Below, in pieces: positions 55,411 to 64,000 of a stretch of 64,000 nucleotides of DNA (within the stretch, counting starts at the first letter, position 1; each line of letters starts with the position of its first letter). Both the position numbers and the translations under genes were made by a program. The stretch lies in NCBI GenBank assembly GCA_016648135.1, contig JADDOH010007943.1:1-64000 (forward strand). The letters run 5' to 3'. Source of the stretch: Agrypnia vestita (taxonomy: Eukaryota > Arthropoda > Insecta > Trichoptera > Phryganeidae). The notes beneath the pieces were generated by a model. The model searched no databases. It saw nothing but the letters and a program-made list of their open reading frames with translations, and was not told the DNA's origin.

Positions 55411-56237
55411 GGGGGGTATTCTAGTCTAGAGGCGTGAATTCTAGGTATTTTTTCAAGTGCAATAAAAACATGAAAAAAATTCAAATGAAAAAATTTAAAA
55501 TTAAAAAAGTTACAGGCTGATAATGTGGGGGTCTCAAAGAAATGGCGCGCCCTGGTTGACATGATTCCAACCCTCCTAGCAATTTGAAATAATAAAAAAG
55601 AGAGATTCTTACTCAAAAAATATGCCGCTGCGGCCCGAAATAAGAAGTTTAAAAAAATCGCATAATAGCGGTTGTTTGAAATAAAAATACACTTTTTCAC
55701 TTTTTTGACTTTTCTGAATTTTTATAAAATAGTAAAAAATTTAATTTTGTTATAATTATACTTCCTGCCATATAGGGATGTGTAGAGAAGTTCACTCCAA
55801 ATTTCAAGTAAGTCGGCCAGTAGGACTTGAGATGTCATGCCAACCGTCTCGAAAAAATGTTTCGAGAAAAACTCGTTTAAAGATTGACTCGAATCTAACC
55901 TGAACTAAATACTAGAACGAAATGATTTTTTAAAAATACGTTGCTATGGACCTTCAGTTAAATATACGTTATATAGGTATATAGAATGAAAGGTTTTATG
56001 GGGTTTTATGGTTTTATTATACATAAAACCTTTCTTAGTAGGGTAGCCAGTCGGGCGACGTCTAGTCTTCGATTTTTCGCTGTCGAACCAGTTTAGTTGC
56101 CGCGTCACCAAAATCGCTGTAACTCGGTAAATAATTTGAATTTTGAAAAATCCTTTTGAGGACGTACTCTTGAATGTCTGAACTTTGGAAATATAAAAAA
56201 AAAACGTTTTTAAAAATTTCTAGACTAGAATACCCCC
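55411..56237. mobile_element. Non-autonomous element, TTAA duplication, G-run termini (copy 2)
   Basis: TTAA at 55407-55410 and at 56238-56241. Inverted ends are GGGGGGTATTCTAGTCTAGA and TCTAGACTAGAATACCCCC. The same build as 8398-9287 (TTAA, G-run, ~0.8-0.9 kb, AT-rich, an aaatttcaag..gtcggccag-type internal block), but the subterminal sequence differs. Confidence 0.82.
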
Positions 56238-56241
56238 TTAA

Positions 56242-57345
56242 ATATCGACATTAAAAAAAAAAATTTTTAGAAAGCATTTTATTTATTCCATGTTTTTGGG
56301 CTGGTCTCTTTCAGCAGAATTACGTCCAATTAGCGCCCCGTCTATTTCAGGATCTTCCATCTTTTTAATTTTCCGCTTCCATCTTTCCTTGGAGACGAGA
56401 CGACAGTCCAGGAGGCGCATCCAGACGACTGTAATACCGACCGGGTCCTCGGTGATCTATTTCTGTACGAGGAAACCAAAGGGCTGGTCTTGTAACACAG
56501 TTCCAGTTGTTTGATTTATGTTTACGGCTCGTTCGGTTCGTGTTTATGGTGCAGTGACGGATAGCTGGCTATTACGTAATTGTGTTCACTTATTTCTTGT
56601 ATAAACATTTAAGAGACAATCTATTGGTTTTTTTAAAAGTAAGCCTCTTGCTTAAGCTGGGATCGGACATAATTGTTAATTCAACAAATAACTGACTGCG
56701 TGCAACGATTCGTGAGATTTTCTATTCGCTTCGACGTTAGAAATATCGTTGAAAAAAATTACTTACAGCAGGTGTACAACAGCTTTTCTCAGTAACGACG
56801 GTCGGTAAGGAAGTCTGCGGCTCGAGCAAGCAATTTGGAGTCAGTAAAGAAGTCTGCAGATTCCCATGAGCCGAGCGTAAAGATCTTACACATTAAAAAA
56901 ATTCAAAATTATTTATTTATTCATACTCGTAGAGAAAACCTCAAAATTTTGTGAAATAAACACAAAAAAGTGGTTTAGAATCAAAAAGATACGTATGTAG
57001 GTACTATTAAACATACATGTGAATGTACATGGCATAAAATGGCCTTAAGTATATATTTGAAAAGTATATGACGAACAACAGCTGATTTTATGTATATTAT
57101 TCCTTAACAGGTATTATTAACTCGCTTCGTTTAGGATACAATTATTTGACAACCATTTTTTCTTGTCAGAATCGATAAAATATACGTTGTACATTATTTT
57201 TGTCAAACAGTTATTTTTAAACCGAAGCTATCCAAACGTATTAGAAATCTATATTCAACATAATCCTAATTTATCGAACTTGACATTTTCTTCCGGCGCC
57301 TTCTGTTAAAGTTGAATCTACCGAATAATATTATATTAACATTTT
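56242..57345. other. Unassigned; one suggestive open segment
   Basis: An AG-acceptor-like tctatttcag at 56340-56349 is followed by an open frame. It includes FLGDETTVQEAHPDDCNTDR, then VLGDLFLYEETKGLVL and a stop at about 56497. The composition is coding-like, but I do not recognise it and there is no partner exon. Confidence 0.25.
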
Positions 57346-57349
57346 TTAC

Positions 57350-57885
57350 TCCCTTTATATTAACTCGTGGCGTCTGCTTGCTTGCCGGCTTGCCGTCGAA
57401 AAAATTTTGGATCGATTTTTGACCTTTTTCCCGTGATCCAATCGAGCTGAAACTTTGCAAGCAGACTCGTGGCGACGATCAAGTAGATCTATCATATTTT
57501 CGTTTAAAAAAAAATTATAGTATAATTTCGGATTTTTAGAAATTTTAATGCTTTTTTCAAATTGGAATCATTACAAAAGTTTGATTGCTAGCAACGGCGG
57601 CCCGATGACGACGCGGAATATTTGCTAAATTTGAATCACTCCGTCGGTATACATAATACGTACTTCACTACGAATTTCGAAAATCTAAATTGACTGACAA
57701 TTTTTTTTAGAATTTAATCTTCAAAGCATGAAGTTTCTTATCAAAGCTCGAAACATCTGACATTTTAGAAATATATTAAATTACTGTAAGTTTAGTGTTA
57801 TGTTATATGTTTTAATTCGTCTTTAATTGTTGTTATATTTTACAAAGAAAAGGAGTATAATAAAAACTTGGTTTTTATGGGTTAC
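57350..57885. repeat. Dispersed repeat of unknown class, copy 2
   Basis: The most complete copy. It begins ttaactcgtggcgtctgctt and contains tttggatcgatttttgacc and gcagactcgtggcgacgatc. The ctccgtcggtata and ctcgaaacatctgacatttt blocks are shared with 60760. It ends with gagtataataaaaacttggt as in 38055-38350. Confidence 0.8.
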
Positions 57886-58253
57886 TTTTTTCATTCCTAT
57901 TTCTTGCTACGCGTTTCCGTCGTCGCATTCACGTTATTACTTCCATAAACCGGGCGTAAAGAGTTTCCACATCAAAAAACCAATCCAGAAAATTAAAAAC
58001 TCTTAACATATGGGTTAAAAACTCTTGACATAAACATAATAACATTAACTCTTAACATACAACCTGGGAGCCTGAAAGTTAGTGATTTTTTGCAAGGAGG
58101 TGATTAATTTTTTTTTTAGAAATTATTAACATTTACATCAAACTCATTTTATTTGAAAACTAATTAAAAAATGAATAAAAATTACGCGGTGGCATAAATT
58201 AACGGTTCGCGTCTCAGCTAAGCTCTGCTTTTACAATGTGCTGTATATAATAG

Positions 58254-58566
58254 CCTCGCAGGATTGTTATATTCCTGCCTTGATTGAGTCGAAAATGTTC
58301 AAGCAGCCATTACATTACAGTAACTTTTGTCGATTTCGAAAAATTCAATGTTGCATCTCAGTCACGGCGCAGGAGGTCCACGGGAATGGGAGTAACGCTA
58401 CAAATTTGATTTTTTCAAAAAACTTCCAATAAAATAGTAGTTTACTGTGTATTTTAAGAAAAAAAAATACAAACTTTGATGCGGCATATCTCCTTAACTA
58501 TTGATTGGTCATGATAGCGTGAACATTTTCGACTCATAATCAAGGCAGGAATATAGTCCTGCGAGG
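58254..58566. mobile_element. Foldback family F, copy 3
   Basis: Ends cctcgcaggattgttatatt and its near-complement (tatagtcctgcgagg). The internal ctgccttgattgagtcgaaa, atgttcaagcagcc and tacaaactttgatgcg blocks match copies 1 and 2. Its terminal sequence is different, so this is a subfamily. Confidence 0.75.
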
Positions 58567-58733
58567 TTATTAATGTTTTCCAAATAACCCTGTATAATAA
58601 AGTGTAAAAGTTGTAAAAATGTCGCCGCTGGTATTGATATCTCTATGTTTTTTTACATCTGCGTATCTGTGTATGTATTTTGGCATCTGCTACCTATGTC
58701 ATGGGAATCACTCATTTTCATGTCAATAGACGG

Positions 58734-58792
58734 CTATAGCTATAGTCTATAGTCTATAGTCTATAGTATATAGTCAATATAGGCTATAGTCT
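58734..58792. repeat. (TCTATAG)n heptamer repeat
   Basis: About seven units of ctatagt, with minor variants. Confidence 0.9.
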
Positions 58793-58995
58793 CTTCAGAT
58801 ATTTGAAAGAAAACATACATAAAACATATATATGACTTTTAAAATCTTGATAATGCGTGGATGTTCCTACGGTAGAGTTGTTGAAAGTTGCATTCTCTAA
58901 AATGATCACTTGAGCCAGCTAATACAGGTCATAAATCCCTGTGGCCACCCTATAAAGATTCCCATTGATTTGTGCGCGTTAGTTTTAAGTTAACG

Positions 58996-59175
58996 CTAAC
59001 CCGTCAAAATTGGCGGAACATCGGTTCGAATCTTTGCTAAGCCCTATTATACATTTATAGTATCTTTTTGGCGGTCCACAGAGAGGCGGCCGTGAACTCG
59101 AATGAAATTGCGGACGTTACAGTATGGACGGACAGACATACAGACAAACAGACGGACGGATAGACAACGAAATTA
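58996..59175 (-). mobile_element. Helitron 3' region (decayed end)
   Basis: Homologous to 34948-35285 (taacccgtcaaaattggcgg, aacatcggttcg, tttttggcggtcca, gaggcggccgt, and a gacggacagac run). The terminal CTAG has become GTTA on the minus strand. Confidence 0.6.
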
Positions 59176-59261
59176 TTATGTTTGATTACAAATTAATGTA
59201 AAAAAATCACTGCAGTTAAAAAATAGAGGCAAACTTTAGAGTCATTTTCAATAACAAATAA

Positions 59262-59340
59262 TGAAATAAAACACTGAACTTTGTTTTTTTCCACTATTTA
59301 TAAAATAGTGGAAAAAAACAAAGTTCAGTGTTTTATTTCA
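59262..59340. repeat. 38-bp-arm perfect hairpin
   Basis: Arms 59262-59299 and 59303-59340 (tgaaataaaacactgaactt.. and complement) are separated by ata. Immediately downstream (59353-59388) is gatttccacagagttaacgc, then CGAAACGTTG, a degraded PLE-type motif. Confidence 0.92.
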
Positions 59341-59904
59341 TAATTTGTTAATAATGGATTTCCACAGAGTTAACGCCGAAACGTTGAATTACTTGTCATT
59401 TTCAATGTTTTGAACGGGCTTACGATTTTTAGAACTAAATCCATGATCAAGACGTTTTTGATGAAACAATTAGACGACGAATCATCATGATCCCAAGTAC
59501 TGGTTTCCGCAGTGAAGATCACTTCAAATCCCACGACACGGAGACAGTGGAATTTCTCAGTATTGACTATTATTTAAATGGTCTGGCTCCTATCGTAGTG
59601 TTGGCTTACAGTGTGTCATGGTGTTGGCTTCCGGTCTAATGTTGTCATTTCTCCCGCAGTACAGTCGTGTGCAAAAGTCAAGAGACATCTTAAAAAATAT
59701 GTTTAGTCAGGCGTAAAACTACACAATTGTATCAGTTTATTATTTATATATTTTTAAATTCTTCGCTTTATAGTAGGTACCCGAAGTTTACCCAAAACGA
59801 ATATGTTTCATATCATATCATGTTGGGTATAAATGCAGTCATCGAGGATTATTAATATTATTAAGAAATATAGCCTTATAGGCTAACATGCACTTTTAGT
59901 TGAG

Positions 59905-60100
59905 TAACACGCATGTGAAGAGTATTTTGTAAAGGTGTTGGTGTGTAAATAATACTATGGATGTGGTGTGTAGTGATATTTACATGCTAATGTAGTGGTT
60001 GTCCTGACGAAAAGATGGGTTACGTCTCGAAACCTGTAGACAAAAAAGGAATTTTTAGAGGTTATATACACATAAATAACATTCAGTGTTTTTTGTATGT
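59905..60100 (+). mobile_element. PLE-type repeat with hammerhead-like motif
   Basis: The leader gaagagtattttgtaaaggt, gtgtaaataatact and the tttacatgcta block are followed by the motif at 60003-60040: CCTGACGA, AA, AGATgggttacGTCT, CGAAACCTGTAGAC. It is the same family as 27361 (-) and 53611 (+). Confidence 0.6.
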
Positions 60101-60199
60101 TAAAAGTGCATAAAATATATAATTAAAAAAAATTACAGTATTTTAAGAGTATATTTATTAAACCTAACAAACCGTACATCAATATCTTTATTCATAATC

Positions 60200-60590
60200 A
60201 TAAAAATAGAATCCTGCCTTTGTGGAACCGGCAAGTCAGTTCCAGAAAACTAGGTTCAGCGAACGGACATTTGCGGTGGCGGGCCCCAAAGCGTGGAACT
60301 CTTTGCCCCCCTGATAAGAAACACGGATTCAGAGACTTTATTTAAGAAAAGACTTAAAAAGCACTTGTTTACAAAATCTTTCCCAGAACCTTTTTAATAT
60401 TGTTATTTTTTACGTTGTTTTTTTTTTACTATTTTATGTTTTGAACTGTTTTTCTTTCTCTTTTCTTTTTCATTTTGGGATTCTATGATTTTAGTATGTA
60501 AGAATTTTTTGTGTGTAAAGCGCCCTTGAGGTGAAATTTTCACAAAAATGGCGCTATATAAATAATCCAATATTATTATTAATGTCGTAA
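60200..60590 (+). mobile_element. L2/CR1-like LINE 3' end
   Basis: The plus strand encodes FQKTRFSERTFAVAGPKAWN, then SLPP, stop, IRNTDSETLFKKRLKKHLFT. This is the classic C-terminus F.VAGP..WNSLP..IR.......FK..LK.HLF. The 3'UTR has tgtaaagcgcccttgaggtg, and the end is ggcgctatataaataatcc plus a tattatta tail. It is the same clade as 28510-30265 (-). Confidence 0.85.
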
Positions 60591-60759
60591 TTTTTCAAGC
60601 GTCTTCGGCCTGCTGTATTTCAACCTGTGACATTTTCGAATTCACATTCTTTAAAGCCGTATGACCCCTTGAAAAGTATTTTGGACTCGATCTCAAACAC
60701 CCAGTTTAAACATAATTGTCTGTTGAGTCTTCCTTAGCTTTGATTACACGCGGTCAATT

Positions 60760-61230
60760 TTTACTTGGCAAGCAGACTCGTGGCGATGATCGAGAAGATC
60801 TATCAAATTTTCGTTAAAATTTTTTAATAATTATAGTATAATTTCGGATTTTTAGAAATTTTATTGTTTTTTTCAAATCGGAATCAATAGAAAAGTTTGA
60901 TTAGCAACGTCGCGGAATATTTTCTAAATTTGAATTACTCCGTCGGTATAATAGGTACATCTCTACGAATTTCGAAAATTTACAAAACAATTGGTTCACA
61001 GATGACAGCGAAATTGGGTTTTTTGGGAAAAAATCAAATAATAATTTATTTATTTTAGATTTCTGCTTAGTTTTGAAGAATTCTACATCACTCAAATCTG
61101 TTTCTGACTAAATCATTTGACGCTGGAAATTCATAACGTACGATATTGACGATAATTGAATCTATCAAAATCTTGACATCTCGAAACATCTGACATTTTA
61201 GAAATATATTATATTTTTGTAAGTTAAGTG
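60760..61230. repeat. Dispersed repeat of unknown class, copy 3
   Basis: Matches 57440-57860: caagcagactcgtggcgatg, agtataatttcggattttta, gaattactccgtcggtataa, ctcgaaacatctgacatttt, and gttatatgtta. The first ~90 bp and the tail of copy 2 are absent. Confidence 0.8.
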
Positions 61231-61239
61231 CTATGTTAT

Positions 61240-61840
61240 ATGTTACTTTTTTTATATCAATGTGTGGCATTTGTCAATTTGGGCGGTGAGCGAAAACCGA
61301 TAACTCGGCGGTGCGCGCAGAGCCGCCTCCACCCGCCGCGAAATTTCCGCCAGACTGCTCGTTTCTTTCGGTACACTGTTCCGCGTTCGCTTTGTCAGCG
61401 AAAACAGCGGATGCACAATTGCCCGTACGATTCAGCGAAGGATCTACCAAAGTGGATTATGTACATTTGATCTCTGCAATGCCAACTTGTTTTAATGCTA
61501 CCACAATCCGTAGACGGGATTAAAATACCACGATAGATGGTTTCTAGATATCTCAGTAACTGGAGACAAATTTTATCCACGTGGACACTTATAATTACAA
61601 CTAATTTACGAAAGACTGCTTCTCTTCTGTCGATACCTCGGAGATAATTAGAGACAGTATGCTCAGAGATGGCGGCACCTTCGTTTGCAATCTATTACAG
61701 AAATGCTACTAAGAATATTATTGATGGATTCAGGGTTGACTTTGTAGAGATCATTCGTGATAATCATTAAAATAGATGTTTAATTAAAATATTGATTGTA
61801 TTATTTATATGTATTTACTTATATTATTTGATTAATTACA
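61240..61840. other. No gene recognised; GC-richer patch
   Basis: At 61280-61440 composition is GC-richer with overlapping open frames (61228-61470, 61311-61523). No motif and no trusted splice site. Confidence 0.35.
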
Positions 61841-61842
61841 CC

Positions 61843-62372
61843 TACATGTTTCGGAAAACCTTTCCAAAGGGTATTATATATATTATATGTCAAAATATCA
61901 AAATGAATAACGTCTTGTTTTTCTAAATTATTTTTTAATATTTTTGCTTTTTAATATTATCTGAAGTTCTTGATTACTCGCAATTATTGGAAAAAAATTA
62001 GAATTGGGCTAGTAGTTAAATTTAATTGATTATTAAAAATATTTTGTTTACAAGCTTTACTAATTTCTAATGATTCTAAATTATTCAATTTTAGACCAAT
62101 ATTATTTATGTGTAAAATAGAACGTTCTGAATTTTTATCAAAACCGTGATCATTTTCTTATAAATGATTTGCAAATTCAGAAAAACCACGATTATTCAGA
62201 CATCTCAAATGCTCTTTAACTCTTACATTGAAATTTCGGCCGGTTTTTCCAATATAAAACGCTGTACAATCTTTACATCACAGTTTATAAACACCTGAAT
62301 TGTTAAATATATTATCTTTAACAATTATTTGTATAAAATGTACGTCTAATATTTTTTGGTAGATATTTTAAA
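61843..62372 (-). pseudogene. PLE 3' end with GIY-YIG endonuclease trace
   Basis: The minus strand gives NSGVYKL, stop, CKDCTAFYIGKTGRNFNVRV, then KEHLRCLNNRGFSEFANHL. This is the GVY...YIG...R.F..R..EHLR pattern, homologous to 24805-25288. Further on, HGFDKNSERSILHINN and LKLNNLESLEISKACKQN follow. At 61843-61872 a degraded motif (AAGGTTTTCCGAAACATG) ends the copy. Stops show it is dead. Confidence 0.78.
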
Positions 62373-62526
62373 ATTAATTCGAAAATGTATTAATATATAA
62401 AATTCTGTATAATGAATACACAAAGATGTTTAATTTATTTATTTATTCATGTTAACAATACCTCCTCACTAAGCCGAAGTGGGCACGACATACAAATATT
62501 CTTACAACATTGTTTAAAACTTGTCA

Positions 62527-63554
62527 CAATGGGAGGTAATCTGGAAAGCTCAAAGTAGATGGCGCTGGTGTAGTTGGCGGTCATGCGAGCTGTCAAATTG
62601 CGAACTGTAGTTTGTATTTTACACAGGATTTGATAGCTACAAGCACTTCTGGTTTGTATATAATGTCTTAGGGCCTACAGTAAATCATCTCATGTATTAT
62701 CCATCACAATGTGCAATGAGCGTCCGTATCTTGACTCCTGAACTCCTGACAATGAATTTTTACTGACCATTTTCAAATTAAGGCGTAATATGATTCAGAT
62801 TTCAGAAGATATACTAGCTCCTAAAGATGTAGCCTCGATGCTCAAAGAAAATTTGTTCAAGTAGAATGCACATAGAAAGGATTATTGGGTTGTCCAAAAC
62901 GTATAGAATTCTTAGTCATTTATCGAGTAGTTTAGTCCCTTTGGGAAGCATTTTCGTGTATTTTGTGCGGTTATTTTCGTTCTAACATGGATAATGGTAA
63001 AAATTAAATAATTGTGTAAATAACTTCACTTTTATTTTTCTATATCTTTATATCTACAATACATTTTATTACATTTATACAGTGGAACCTCTCATAACGA
63101 GCAAAACATTTTTTTTAATATGGCTCCCTTAACAAGCGACTTTTTTGAAATATTTCCTTTATTTTATATTTTTTAGGTATAAAATTACAATTACAACTTT
63201 AAATATCGTATTAAATATAATGACATATTCAAAATATATAAAAAAACATAGTTCTTTCATTTGAAAACATTAAAAACGGTTACGATGTACCTAGGTACCT
63301 AAATAATCATTTTTCTCAAAGTTAATGACCACTGCTTACGCATGTTTCTTCCGCCAACCCTTAAATTAGGAAGGATGAGAAATGCAAATAAACGTTATTT
63401 AACAGCCATTTTTCGAAATTAATTATCCCCAAATCCATAAAAACAAAGCAAAACTTAATATGTCTGTATAAAACGCACGAGCTGTCAAAAAGAGTTGACC
63501 CCCAACTACACCAGCGCCGCCACGCGGGATAAATGGCGGACATCCCTCCCATTA
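62527..63554. mobile_element. Candidate ~1-kb element with imperfect inverted ends
   Basis: Left: aatgggaggtaatctgg, then gatggcgctggtgtagttgg and gagctgtcaaa. Right, complemented: aatgggagggatgtcc, then ggcgctggtgtagttggggg and gacagctcgtgcg. The matching blocks keep their order, so these are long imperfect inverted repeats. The interior includes a pogo-type end (cagtggaacctctcataacg, 63081). No transposase is seen. Confidence 0.5.
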
Positions 63555-63631
63555 TTCTCTTCGTCGAGTTTGGTGGCCCCGCCCTCGAAGCGAAGCAGTG
63601 TACCGTAAAATGGCCTGCGGCTTTTTTGGCT

Positions 63632-63846
63632 TAGTGATGGTAATTTGACCAGTGACACTAACCGTTATTTGAGATTTGTGTGATTGCATCGATGATTGGC
63701 AACTGATTTTTAGCAATTTAATGGGCAAACATGGTACTAGGCAACAGTTATATCTCAATTGCCAATCGTGAATACAATAAGATAAAAATCCCAAATAACT
63801 GTACCGAAAGTAACCGGTTATTAAAATAACAATTCTACCATCACTA
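63632..63846. mobile_element. hAT-like MITE
   Basis: TAGTGATGGTA at left and TACCATCACTA at right are perfect inverted ends, followed inward by imperfectly matching ataaccg/cggttat-type words. Flanking 8-mers ttttggct and gttcggct match at 6 of 8 positions. Confidence 0.65.
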
Positions 63847-64000
63847 GTTCGGCTGCGTTATCGCGCTGTAAAAGCTCTCACGTGCGGGGCTTGTTTCACT
63901 GACCCACTGCACCTACCGTCTGCTGGGCGGACCCTCGGCCCGGTTAGTCAATCACTAGTTCATTTTCATCAGAAATAGCATTGCCTTAAATTCACCAATA

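Noticed and set aside
63081..63100. pogo/Tigger terminus CAGTGGAACCTCTCATAACG as a separate element
   Set aside because: No opposite terminus could be matched; kept only as a note within the 62527-63554 candidate.

Overview
The window is eukaryotic nuclear DNA, AT-rich and gene-poor, from an arthropod and most probably an insect. The support is direct. One spliced host gene, peroxin 13 (PEX13), can be read across an exon junction. CCTAA-type arthropod telomere-like repeats occur inside a small inverted-repeat element. The rest is dense with insect-style transposable-element debris. A lepidopteran source is plausible from the repeat mixture, but the sequence does not prove it.

Layout. 1-5.3 kb: a degenerate ~75-bp satellite runs off the left edge, followed by two LINE 3' ends with tandemly repeated 3'UTRs and a ~64-bp minisatellite built around (ATC)n. 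5.3-11.1 kb: a decayed multi-copy transposon-like ORF on the minus strand and a TTAA-flanked element with G-run termini. 11.1-16.2 kb: PEX13 on the minus strand (exon 1 at 15734-16158, exon 2 at 11481-11617). Its first intron carries a pogo-like transposon and an inverted-repeat element with telomere-like DNA inside. A LINE end lies 18 nt beyond the exon 2 donor. Later exons were not found and probably lie beyond the left edge. 16.2-23.8 kb: intergenic DNA with SINEs, hairpins and small inverted-repeat elements. 23.8-32.6 kb: a LINE 3' end, a Penelope-like element (PLE) between inverted arms, a hAT element with 8-bp target duplications, and a three-level nest (L2-like LINE > Harbinger-like element > Jockey-like fragment). 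32.6-64 kb: Helitron 3' ends, several foldback families, LINE C-termini of several clades, a second Harbinger-like copy inside a minisatellite, and repeated blocks of unknown class.

The most striking theme is a recurring motif CTGANGA - short hairpin - GAAA(C) at eleven loci. It resembles the catalytic core of the hammerhead ribozymes known from the terminal repeats of Penelope-like retroelements. Several copies occur as inverted pairs inside near-perfect palindromes that have no coding sequence. No rRNA gene, functional tRNA gene or intact transposon ORF was recognised. Apart from PEX13, every coding trace that could be identified is a transposon fragment.
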